Shown here: piece after piece, positions 16,003 through 26,127 of the stretch | Layout of the letters: every line of letters begins with the position of its first letter | Numbering within the stretch: position 1 is the first letter of the stretch | DNA from: Clitopilus passeckerianus | Lineage: Eukaryota > Basidiomycota > Agaricomycetes > Agaricales > Entolomataceae | Length of the DNA: 64,000 bases | Assembly: GCA_944990035.1 (NCBI GenBank) | Contig: CALYLX010000112.1 | Span: forward strand, 930,001 to 994,000 | Direction of reading: 5' to 3' | Notes under the pieces: generated by a model | What the model saw: only the letters and a program-made list of their open reading frames with translations | Databases searched by the model: none | What the model was told of the DNA's origin: nothing | Program-made: the position numbers and the translations under genes

Positions 16003-19000
16003 ATGGCATTCTGTCGTCGGTGCGGTGACATTGTCAGCGGTGCACGCTGCAAGTGCGGAGGACTACCTGTCGGTAAGGAACAGCCGTTATTGAAGTGATT
16101 ACTACTGACCAGGAATCATTTGTTCAGCGCCAGTTGTACCCTGGAATCAGGCTACTAGCACGGATAATGAGAAACATGATAGATGGTCCAAGACTTACGT
16201 CTCACGATCAAAGTCGACGTCGCCAACGAGGGCTACTTCAGCGCAGCCAACAACCTCGGTTGTGCCACCTACGACGGAAACTCCGCCTCAGAGATCTCCA
16301 ACACCTGGCAGGCGCTTTCCTCGGCCGCTTTCGTCTTCTCAAAGCACTTCATCCATTAGCAACCGCGTCTCCGCATACATAAATAACTCTACGTCTCAGT
16401 CATCCCGTCCGCCTTCTCCTCTGAAACAATCAGTTACTGGTCCTGCTCCGGAAGCGGACATTCTTCCTTCCATCCAACCAAATGATCCAACTCTGTCAAA
16501 AGTATATGGATCTCTGCTACAACCCAAAGAAACTCTTCATACATATTCTTGTGCTATATGTTCTACCCCTTTTCCTCCCGATGCCACCATCTACCCCCAC
16601 CCAACCGCCCCCAGCACATCGCAATACCTTTGCCGACCCTGCTTTGAAGAGAACGGAGGTTCCAAAGGGCCGTGCCCGACGTGTTCGCGGCCTGTCCTTG
16701 CTTTGAAAGCTGAAGGCGGCTTCATTCATGCAAATGGCCAATACTGGCATAAACGCTGCTTCGTCTGTAACGGATGTTCGAAGAACATTGGCGATACGCC
16801 TATGGTTGATCTATATGGTCGACCGTCATGTGCTAGCTGTTTCGACACCTGCCTCAAGCGGGATCCTACCACCCCAAAGAAGCAAGTTGTCACAAGCAAC
16901 AGTAACAGCCCTAAGCCCCCTCGGCCCTCCAGCACTGGGGTCACTCCTGATCCCAAAAAGCGTCAGAGTATGGAAGGTGGTCCTGCCTTCGTCGAGGAAC
17001 TGGAACAACGACTTGGAATCCTGCGGAGTAGAGAAGGCAGCCCTGCAATTTCAGACTTCTCAGTGAAGCCTAGTGAAATTGCCCGTGATTCACCTACTAC
17101 CCATCCTAGGCGGTCAGGTTCTCTTCCCACTACTCAACCCCCTGCGAAGAAGAGACCAGATTCCGTTTCCCCCACCAGAAATTCTCAACCATTGCACGAA
17201 CCTACTCAGCGGATCCGCGCTAGTCTCGACCCGGGAACGAACGTCACTCAAGTCAGAACACCTATGAGCCCTACCAGGACTAGAGCGACGTCGGTCGTTG
17301 AAACCTCTTCATCTGATCCTGTTGCAGCCATGAAGCAACGTTTCATGCGAAACTCGACTTCGTCACCCCGTTCACCCACTACAACACCTCAGGACGCGCA
17401 GAAAGAAGCCCCCCTGCGGCAGTCAAGATCTTCAGCATCACTTAAATCTCAGGACCGCCCCCAACCACGCGGTGACTACCTCGATGACGAAACGGCGACT
17501 TCGTCTAGATTCGTTCGTACAAGATCGCGAGGCGACTATTTGGAGGACAGTCCACTCGCACCGCTCCGCTTCGACCGTTCTACGTCGTCCGCTTCAATGC
17601 CAACTCGAGCTCAACCTACCAAGGAAGACGCATTCACTTCTCCTAAGGGTAGCGCCACCAAGCCTCATAGCGAGTACACTGACGATAGTCCAGTCAACTC
17701 GCCCAAATCTGAGTTTGCCCTGGAACTCTCGGACTCGATGAGCCAGTCCTCGCTATCTGAGCTAGATTCAACACCGCCACCCAAATACGGTGAAGCTGTA
17801 GACGATGTTTTTAGCATCCGCAGCGGTACCGACAGTGACCTTGATCACAACTCTTTGCAGGGAGATCTCTATGATGACCTCTCGAAAGTTCTCATGCCCG
17901 AGAATACTGGTGGCTCCAGAATTTCGATGACCACTCCACAAGAACCGATGGGAAGGAAGGCCAGTATCAGATCTGTCAGAGCTATTCACACCGGCGATAC
18001 GGGCAACTTTGACGCGACACCAAATCTGAAGCCAATGATTGAGCTTCCACCATTGGATGAGGAGGAGGAGGAGGATGGCCTCGTAGAATCTACCAGATGC
18101 GCAGGTTGCCAACAGAGCCTCTTTTCGATCCGTGGCGAATGCAAATTCGTCAATGTGCCGAGTGATCGCATGGATGCGCCACCAGTGTCGTATCATGTCG
18201 AGTGCTTTAAATGCATTGTTTGCAAGGACGTCTTCAGCGAGACCTCTTCTGGTCAAGCTGCCTTTGTCAAAGTTGACGGAGGACCTTGTCATGTCCAGGT
18301 GAGTTGCTCGCAGTCACTTCCTCAAAGTAACACAGCTAACGGAGAATTCAGTGTGCACCAGTCAAAAAGATTACGATCCATAAATCTCCCAGCCTGGGGT
18401 CTATCAAGCTAAATTGTGACTCGATCAACAATACACCAACCCCTGCAATGAAGTCACCTCCGTCATATCGCAGTTCTACTCGAACGTCATCAAGTAGACT
18501 TGACCAGGCCCCTCTTTCTCCACCCCCAGTTACGACGAACACGACGGGCCGTCGCTTCGGAAGTAGCTCCTCGTGCCCAGGGTGCAAGAAGTCTGTGTCC
18601 CCCATGGAACCTGGAGTCGTACCTGGTCCCCATGGAACGCGTTGGCACGCGAGTTGTCTTGTCTGTGGAGGGAAGAAAGTGCCGATGAAGGGCAGACCCA
18701 TGAGCTGGCTCGTGCGAGAGGAAAAGAAGAAGCACGAACCTGGATGTGGCAAGAAATTGGATAGTGCAGCCAAGAGCGGTCCTGAGGGGGGTGTTTGGTG
18801 CCGTGAATGCTTGGTAAGTTCCCGCTGGGCCTGGCGTTCCCCTTCATTAACGCTTGTTTTAGCTCTTGATTGGCGTCGGAGGATCTCCTCAAACGTCACC
18901 CACTAAAGCTTCTGCAACTCTTGATAACTTTGGCGCATCGGTCACCAGCCCGAAAATCTCGCAACAATCCACTGGCACCACGACATTGGCACGTCAATTC

Positions 19001-19213
19001 ACAGGCATGGGCAGTGGTGGGGAAGTGGGTCTCATGAGGCAGCTGACGGGATCTGGCTTGAACCCCACGAGAAGCATTAGCCCCACCAAGCAACTCAGTG
19101 CCACGCGGCCCCGGCCAAAAAGTGTTATCGGAATGCGGAGTGCAAAGAGCGTTGACGAGGGTCGAGGAATGTTCTTGGTGAGACAGATGACTGGCACGAG
19201 CATAAACGGTTGA
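16003..19213 (+). CDS. LIM-domain scaffold protein with three zinc-binding LIM-like modules
   Basis: The N-terminus MAFCRRCGDIVSGARCKCGG is itself a small Cys cluster. A long Ser/Thr/Pro-rich region follows the intron near 16070-16127. The first LIM module runs CAIC...CRPC...CPTC...WHKRCFVCNGC...CASC, the second is CAGC...YHVECFKCIVC, and the third is CPGC...RWHASCLVCGG...WCREC. LIM domains are protein-interaction platforms, and fungal members of this shape (paxillin-like, Pxl1/Lrg1-like) act at cell polarity sites and the actin cytoskeleton, but no RhoGAP domain is seen. Most of the protein is one exon of about 2.2 kb (from 16128), with later introns near 18300-18351 and 18813-18861. The C-terminus carries two similar RQ(L/M)TG repeats. 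Confidence 0.88.
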
Positions 19214-19684
19214 TGCGTTACTGGGTAACGTAGAGAGAGAGGGTGATCCTCTATTTTTCCGTTTCCAGGGCTTTCCGAACTGCAATGTTTTACATGGACT
19301 CTTTCTGATGTCGCAAAACGTGGTTACGTCTGTATTTCTAGTAATTTCCTTTTGTGTACGTTACTCGTCCAGTTGATAAGATTAGATATCTGCTTCCATG
19401 CCATCGGGTCCGGTGATCCCAACATGGGAGGATCAGTTGCCAAGGCTGCGCTTTGTAACGACGACATGAGAGGACGAATAAGTGATTGAGTTCACCATAT
19501 CCCTCCCCTCAGCCCACTACGCAAGGGTTTGCCCTTGGATTCAAGCGAGTCTTGCTCCTTGATTTTTCGTTCCTTTTCTTCCCATTTTTTATTTATCAAC
19601 TGTCGCGGGACCGGCCTGGAGATTCAAGATACAGCTGGTGCTGTCTTGGGAGCTGGATTACCCCGACTTTTTCTGTCAAATGCA
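19214..19684. other. Intergenic region, LIM gene to seven-helix membrane gene
   Basis: The 471 bp between two same-strand genes hold no convincing exon. A pyrimidine-rich stretch (about 19556-19590) precedes the next gene. An open frame reaches 5' of the chosen ATG at 19685 but has no ATG of its own. Confidence 0.3.
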
Positions 19685-21935
19685 ATGCTTTCAAGAGTGG
19701 CTTTAGTGGGTGCTGCTATAAGTGATGTGGCGGTAAGCCCTAGCCTTTGACCCCCCAGTGAACCGAAAACTAACAGAGAGGAATAGATTGACGCAGCATT
19801 GAACACCATTCCTTTCACTTCCATTGGTATCACTGGCTTCGCAGCCTTCACTATCGTTCTGATTTTGCGACGGATTAATGCGTATGTCTTTTCTCGGAAA
19901 TCCTGGATACAACCGTTCCTAACGTGACTCTAGCACTTCATCTCTTCTCTATTTGTCTTCTTTCCTCTCGTTTGCGGCCTCTATCCTCGACCTCGGTCTG
20001 CTCATCTTCAAGGTTTCAGACGGAAAGAGCTATGTCACCGCCCTCATCAACACCCGTGAAGTCGGCTTCGCCCTGTCCTATGGTTTCTCCTACCTCTTCT
20101 ACTGGTTGCTCGTCGCTCGTTGCCCTCAAGGAGAGTGCACTCCAGAGAGCAAAGAGCATAGCGCTAGTTGGACTCGGTGGGGCCTGATTGGGCTCATCCT
20201 CAAGTGGGGAATACTTGTTCTGATTCTCGTCGACCTCATCCTCCAGATCGTTTGGAGAGTTTCACCGGCCAACGTCAAGTTTGGGACACTGTATATTGCA
20301 GAGTCGACCATGCAGATCGTGATATCTGCTGTCCTTGTATTGAAGCTAGTTCTCAATATGCTCGTCTCTCCATTGGATCCCTGGTGGAGACGTCTGACAC
20401 CAAACATCGTCCCAATAATTGCCCTTGGGTTGAGTGCGGCCCTCGCAATAGCCAATCTAGTCACCAGTGGGTCAAAATCCACATTTCGCTTGGAGCACTG
20501 CTAACCTTTTGGTATTTAGGTGCCTTCTCCGAGACGACTCTGGGCCGTTTCTTCCGTGCCATCGAGCTTTATTTGTTGATCGTCTATGCCGTCATATCCT
20601 CCCTGCACAAGCCCAGCCAACGCAAGGTCATGGATGACGACGTATCATCCCTGAAAAGCAACGAAAAGTTCATTGATCCAAGAGCAACTGCTTATGTGAA
20701 TCCTATAGGTGTTCTGGTACAGCGTCGGGGCTCCATTGTCGGCGACCGACGAAGCAGGGCATCACGTCGCACATCACCGTTGTCATGGATCATGTCCAAG
20801 GCAGCCCAAAGGAGCGAATCGTATGAAGAGGATGCAGTAGCGCAGGCAGAGCAAGGCAATGCAGCTGGTCCCCGTCAAGGCATTAGGCAGAGCAAAACAT
20901 TCCAGTCGTTCTTGCCCAGTTCCAATTCCTCAGAAGATGACATCACGCCTCCCCGTTCACGAGAACAGCGCGCTACGGGGTCCTTCATTCCTTCATACTA
21001 TGGGATGGTTCGCAGCTCTGCCGCATACATGCCACAGACCACGGCCTCCCTTACACGGGCCACGGAATCCCCCATTTATGGATTAAATGGGATAGCTCGT
21101 CCACCACCATTACGGCAACCCCAACTTCGACCTTCCCGACCAGAGAGCGAGACCTCCATTTCGGAGCTTCTACGCCAACAGAATGAACTCGACCAGAGTA
21201 TTGCTGCTCTCAAGCTCATCTCTCCCCAGGCAGACACATCACCAGAACTGCCAGTGGTTTCCATGGACGGGGAAGAAATCTTATTTTCACCAGAGATGCC
21301 AGAGAAACTCGACAGAGGAGCAGGTTCAGATCGTGCGGCTTCCTCCATTACGGGGCGCAGAATCGAGTCTGAATCAAATAGGAGCGACTTTTCGCTGAGC
21401 GTGTTCCCGGATCCACCAATGGTGCCTGCGCCACAACCTGGGAAGCGAAGGGTGGTCGTGCGAGCACCCGAAGACGAGAAGAGCGGAGGTCTGGAGGTAC
21501 CGAACTCTGGAGGGCCGTCATTCGTTGGCCAGTACGATCTCAATGCCAGATTTGGATCTACTGGAACTGCCTATGATGTGACATCGTTCATTGGAGGTCA
21601 GTTTCAAACCTTAGTGGTCAGACTGGGACTCTAATGACAATTCAATAGGTCTAACCATGGAGTCTGGAGGAGTACTGTTGAGTGCAGCCGCTCCGTCATC
21701 CAATGGTCCACTGGCAGGCATTGCAGAAACACCATTGGAAGCTCAAGGCAGCCGTCGAGCTTCCCCAGATCTACGCTCAGTAAGACGGGAAAGTCAACCA
21801 TTGCTCCTGCGTCCGGTGCAAGTCAAAGGACGAAATGGGGTACAGAAATTTATCAGCCAGCCTCGACGTGTATCTGCCAATGAGACTGCGCCTGGAGCAT
21901 TTGAGCAGCCTCGAAGGCCACCGGTAGTCCGGTAA
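19685..21935 (+). CDS. Orphan seven-helix membrane protein with long cytosolic tail
   Basis: A short extracellular N-terminus is followed by seven hydrophobic helices, at IGITGFAAFTIVLIL, FYLSSFLSFAASILDLGLLI, ALSYGFSYLFYWLLVA, GLIGLILKWGILVLILVDLI, IAESTMQIVISAVLVLKLVL, NIVPIIALGLSAALAIANLV and AIELYLLIVYAVISSL. About 420 hydrophilic, Ser/Pro/Arg-rich residues follow. Seven helices plus a long phosphorylatable tail is receptor-like, but I see no family motif of Ste2, Ste3, Git3, mPR or PalH. Introns lie near 19733-19786, 19880-19933, 20470-20519 and 21598-21648. I start at the ATG at 19685 because the frame upstream offers none. Function unknown. Confidence 0.78.
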
Positions 21936-21994
21936 TTAGTGCCGTTTTTGTTACGTAATGCATTGTACAATTAGAGTCTCCCTTTTCAACTGAG

Positions 21995-22002
21995 TGACGT
22001 CA
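21995..22002. promoter_or_regulatory. CRE/ATF palindrome TGACGTCA upstream of the J-protein gene
   Basis: A perfect 8-bp palindrome lies 21 bp upstream of the ATG at 22024. Fungal Atf1-type bZIP factors use this site in stress responses, which would suit an Hsp40 gene. Its closeness to the start codon means it might lie within the 5' leader. Confidence 0.45.
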
Positions 22003-22023
22003 ACATAAGAAACCTTTTCTTCA

Positions 22024-22848
22024 ATGGCGCCGATTCCAGACTATTACCAGTTGTTGAACATTTCTCCCAATGCAAGTCAAGATGAAATAAGAACTGCATA
22101 CAAGAAAGAGTCTTTGAAGTGTGTCTAGATTTTCTTCAAAATAGTAGAAGACTCATTTTCTATGATAGGACTCATCCTGACCGACTCGCAAATGCAACTC
22201 CAGAGGAGAGGAAACGCGCTACGGAACAGTTCCAAGCCGTAGCAGACGCCTACTATGTCTTGTCAGATCCTACAAGACGCAGGGAGTACGACGTTTTGTA
22301 CAGGTCAAGACCATCGTCTGACCGCACAAATGATCCAAACTCGTCGTCGTCATTCTTTGACCAATTTGCCTCCATGTTCGGCGGGGGTGCATCTACAAAT
22401 ACAAATACAGACAGTACCGGAGCGACTGGTGAACGTCCACAGCGACCAGACGCCGAGGGGTCTTCACAGATGTCTTCGAGGAGGTCAGTGTCTGCGCTTC
22501 TGCACAGCCTTGAGGCCCATGCTAACGTGTTCCAAAGCTCCTCCGCCCTGAAGTCGAGCGTCATGCTCCCTGGTGGAGTTACTTGGGTGCAGTCTGCGGT
22601 GGTGGAATGGGCTTCATCGTTGCCAATATACCTGGCCTCATGGTTGGAGCCTACGCTGGTAACCGCCTTGGAGCAATCCGAGATGCAAAAGGCAAACCTG
22701 TCGCGCATGTCTTCGCTCAGCTTGGTGGCTCTCAGAAAGCGGAGGTGAAGAGTTTTTCTTATCTTTCGTCATGGTCCGACGTGCTTACAAACCGATTTAG
22801 ATTCTTCGTGCTTTGGCGATGAAGGTCCTAGGATCAGCGGCTATCTAG
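22024..22848 (+). CDS. J-domain (Hsp40) co-chaperone, with an apparent one-base frame break
   Basis: The N-terminus MAPIPDYYQLLNISP and the HPDR motif, formed across an intron at about 22120-22169, mark a J domain, which stimulates Hsp70 ATPase. A Gly/Ser/Asn-rich segment and a conserved C-terminal region follow (VFTDVFEELLRPEVERHAPW, GAVCGGGMGFIVANIPGLM). No zinc-finger domain is present, so it is a class III/C J-protein. The frame carrying RPDAEG ends at 22457-22460 (GGGG), and the conserved VFTDVFEE block continues in the next frame; one missing G would join them. An intron from 22384 to 22440 could also bridge the frames but would replace the conserved PDAEG. The end at 22848 follows the exon ILRALAMKVLG. 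Confidence 0.85.
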
Positions 22849-23196
22849 ACTTGTTCCTTGCAACGGCTCTACGATACCCAATACACTCAATACTCGATGG
22901 TTTGTATGGGTTCTCGGGATTAATTCTTTTGTTATTCACTCTTCTCGAATGCATTGCTATTGTTTGACTGTAGGCACTTGTATGTAGAATATATAGTACA
23001 TTGTATAGCGATCGTATTACACGGACGTTACACACATCTTATGGATCATTTCAGGGACGTAATGATTGGCCGCGAATCCAGGTTCACATCCAAGCGCTAA
23101 TTAGTAGTTATATTGCTTCCGGATATATCTTCGAGTTCCCCGCCCTCCCTTCTTTGTTTCATCCTGCCACGACGCAGTTTAAAACCAGTGGGTCCC
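22849..23196. other. Intergenic region with no visible gene
   Basis: This 348-bp gap separates two same-strand genes. It is moderately AT-rich and shows no open frame of note or RNA-like structure that I can support. Confidence 0.3.
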
Positions 23197-24106
23197 ATGA
23201 ATGAGAATATGTACTCTCTAGACGTGGATTGTGACATGGGTGAGTGACTATATATGCATGCAAGGACGATTGCTGACGTATCCACCATTTTTTGTGCAGA
23301 GCCTACGACTTCAAAAAAAGCGAAGCGCAGGTCGCAACCAGTAACGTTAATGGGTGAGCTGAATAAACCCAGTACTGTCCAGTTATCTGATCCTCGACCC
23401 ATTGATAGATTGCGTCCTACGAACACCACTCAAGAGTCAGTCCCCTCCATCCCTCCTCGGACACCCTTCTCTAAGGCAGTCTCTATGCATACACAGGAAA
23501 ACCTTCGTATCCGGCACCGGGCGTTCGATCCAGCTCTATTGGGAGAATTCGAAAGCGAAAGTCCGAATTTGGGACTAAGTCATGTACGTTGCGCTTGTGC
23601 ATACATCCGTGAAAATCCAGAACACTCACATCCCCCTAGTAATGGACATAGCCCTTTCAAATAAACGCAGCTGTTCTCTGCCTCTCGAACATTCAGCCGC
23701 GTTGGCTCTCTTTGATGATTCAGAGGCAGAAGAGACACCGTGCCGCCCAACAACACGCAAGGTCAAACTCGAACCAGAAGACGAGTCGATGTCGGTCGAT
23801 CGCAATCCAGAATCAGACATTGAGCTCGATTTGCGCAGGCTCCAAATCTGCTCGCCGCTGAAGGGACACAGACCCAATTGCAGGTCACGAACGTGTTCCT
23901 TCCGCCGACAGCTCAATAGTAAGTGATGTCCCTGATCAAACTCCTATCCTTCCAGAGCTGGCCTGAAACCAGGTCTCAAACTTGAACTGAATGCCGAGAG
24001 GGATGCTCGTCGACGTGCTCAACGCGCTCAACTGATAGAATACAGGAGACGCTTAGAGATGGAACGGATGGTTGAAAATCTGCAGAATTGCAGAGGTAGT
24101 ATATAA
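23197..24106 (+). CDS. Unknown basidiomycete protein, basic C-terminal helix
   Basis: I do not recognise this gene. Exon 1 encodes MNENMYSLDVDCDM, and the intron at about 23240-23299 joins it to EPTTSKKAKRRS, an NLS-like sequence. Ser/Pro-rich disorder and short acidic patches follow (DDSEAEETP, LEPEDESM). The last exon gives an Arg-rich amphipathic helix (ERDARRRAQRAQLIEYRRRL). Two later introns are less certain: near 23578 either a 61-bp GTCATG intron or a 37-bp GTACGT intron restores the frame, and near 23920 the exon rejoins at LKLELNAE. The composition suggests a nuclear protein. Its stop is 322 bp from the convergent unknown gene. Confidence 0.6.
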
Positions 24107-24428
24107 TAGTTTTACGTAATTTCTACTACGATTCCTACATTTGGGAAGGAAATTGCCCAAAATGAAATAATTACATGTTTGCATAATTTGATATTCGAAT
24201 AATAGCATGAAAAGTTGAGAAAAGATATGCATGTGAAAGTTTGGATATATGCAGGGTATGCAAGTGCTCGATACATTATAGAAGTATTCCAAGAGAAAGA
24301 GGAATGAAGCGTTGAATCCCTTCCAGCAAGAATGCCGTCCTTAAATGTGTGTTCCCGAGATTAAAATATTCGAAAAAATCGAAAAAACGAAACCTAAGAG
24401 ATGAGAGAATGGTTGCTGCGCCATCCTC
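24107..24428. other. AT-rich convergent 3' intergenic region
   Basis: The gap lies between two facing stop codons. It is AT-rich with an A/G-rich stretch near 24361-24400. It probably holds both 3' UTRs and polyadenylation signals, and I see no gene. Confidence 0.35.
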
Positions 24429-25612
24429 TCAGTCGAACATTTCACCCACTTGGTAGGCGTCTATGACGGGGGTTTCTTGAATCGCCAGAAGGGCTTGGTA
24501 ATCAGTCAAGCCCACTGCGCCGTTGGCCATAGCAAGGCTAAGCGCAGCTATTGCCTTCTCCGAATGCGATGACATCGTTGATGATCCTGGCATTAAGGGA
24601 GAAGGGATAGAAGAGAAGGGCGTTGAAGCCTCTGATTCGAGAGACACGCCGCTGATAGCGCCTTCTGAGAGCAGAGGTGTGGATGAGCACCAGGACTCCC
24701 CTGCATTAGACGACGAACTTCCTGGTAGAGTTTGGCCTTGCAGACAACCATCGTCCGAGTATAAAAAGAGTGGCCGCGGGTTGTTCGTAAACAGTGGTGA
24801 ATCTCTATCGCACGCCATTTCGTCCGCAGATAAATGGCGTTTTTTGTGGCAAGAACTTCTTGCAGTGGAGGCGGGCGAGAAGTCGGCGGCAAGAACGAGG
24901 ATATCGTCATCAGAATCGTCATCCTCAACCAAGGGGGGCCGCAGACTCGGTGACATCTGTTTTCTGTGGCTAGCAATGCCAGACCTTTTGCGCCCCCGCT
25001 TTTGGGCCTCCTTGGCTTTCTGGTGGGCATTAGATCGGGACCTTGAATTTTCGTAGTTTCTCATCCGCTGTACGAAATCTTCTCCGTTTTCCGCTATGCT
25101 TGTGTGAAGTTCCCAGAAGGCGTAAGATCTAAGTGAAGACAGTCTTGCAGCTTCGAGATCTCTGGACTCGTCCATGTCTGCATCTATGGATTCGAATCCG
25201 TTCGACAGCCGCCGCCGAGTTTGACGATTATGCCGAGGAAAGAGGTTGAAATCAGCTGGCGTGCAGGCAAACGAGGGGACTGAGGACATCGCGGAATGAG
25301 TTGATTCGTCTACAAGACAAGAGTGAGGAGAACTCGGGCGAGGGGTAGGCTGAGTGGGGGGAGGGATATTAGTGAGAGCTCTATGGAGGGCGTCAGAGCT
25401 AAAGGAGAACATACCGACTGATCTCTCCGCCGCCGTTTCTCTATTCTGCGCCCTTCTAGCTCCCACTTTGGCGGTGACGCTGCTTCATCCCTTGACCACA
25501 GCCTTGAACGGCGTGAGGTATGGCCTCTTCTGGGATTACTCTGCCAGTAGTTATCGCAAGGTTGTCCGCCTGATACTGAATAAGATCTTCTGCGCTGGTG
25601 GTCGGCGTGCAT
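24429..25612 (-). CDS. Unknown serine-rich, probably nuclear protein
   Basis: I do not recognise this gene. The best model has two exons: 25415-25612 (MHADHQRRRSYSVSGG...RRRRDQ) and 24429-25349 (PTPRPSSPHSC...VGEMFD). A 65-bp intron with a consensus GTATGT donor, an ACTAAT branch-like site and a pyrimidine-rich acceptor joins them in frame. The alternative is an unspliced start at MFSFSS (25412). The protein has basic clusters (RRIEKRRRRD, KRGRKRSG), an acidic VEDDDSDDD run, and long Ser-rich disorder. A short conserved-looking helical end (GLTDYQALLAIQ) may be a docking motif. It resembles fungal regulatory or disordered nuclear proteins only by composition. Confidence 0.65.
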
Positions 25613-25824
25613 GGAGGATGTAAGGAGGCTACTCGCTGACGGTCGATATGGAACCTGTCAGTTTAGATTATATTGCGTCGGCTCCGCGCTCATCTTCCTC
25701 ATCAGGGAACCAATTGCTCCAAAATTCTCGTTACATAAGCATACAAAGTTTAATCATTTACTGGGGGACAAGAATCAAGTTCAGGCCTGCAGGTCCGTGC
25801 CAGGAAATCCATCTCCATTCAAAA

Positions 25825-26094
25825 ATGTCTTCCGAATCGGCTGTCTTCCTTTGTGTGAGTCTTGAATGGTTATCCGCTTTCCTGTCCCCGAGTTTCTCCT
25901 GTTTCAACTTCTCAAATCAGGATTTGAGACTATTGGCATGCAAGCATCTCACCTGGTCGAGCAAACATCTCATGCCATCAGCTGACCGTTCCTGCAGCCC
26001 CGAAAGGAATGTATTCGTCGCATGGTTATGGCAGTTACTCAAAGCATTCAGGTTCTCTCTGAGGCTGATCGTCCAAGGAGACAAAACGATGTAG
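25825..26094 (+). CDS. Possible tiny spliced gene, unproven
   Basis: An ATG at 25825 starts MSSESAVFLC and runs into a perfect GTGAGT donor at 25855. A pyrimidine-rich acceptor (ATCAG) follows at about 25921, and a second acceptor (CTGACCGTTCCTGCAG) lies near 26000. Splicing both gives a protein of roughly 50 residues ending at 26094, 34 bp short of the stop of the opposite gene. A second frame after the last acceptor contains RMVMAVTQSIQVLSEADRPRR, which looks more protein-like but runs into the opposite gene. The signals are real, but the product and frame are not settled. No family is recognised. Confidence 0.3.
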   Translation: MSSESAVFLCVSLEWLSAFLSPSFSCFNFSNQDLRLLACKHLTWSSKHLMPSADRSCSPERNVFVAWLWQLLKAFRFSLRLIVQGDKTM

Positions 26095-26127
26095 CGACAG
26101 GCTATTTCGGCTATAATTTAAAACGAA

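Noticed and set aside
22384..22440. Intron in the J-protein that could bridge the frame break
   Set aside because: It uses usable GT...AG ends but would delete RPDAEG, which appears conserved; a missing G is simpler. It remains a fallback.
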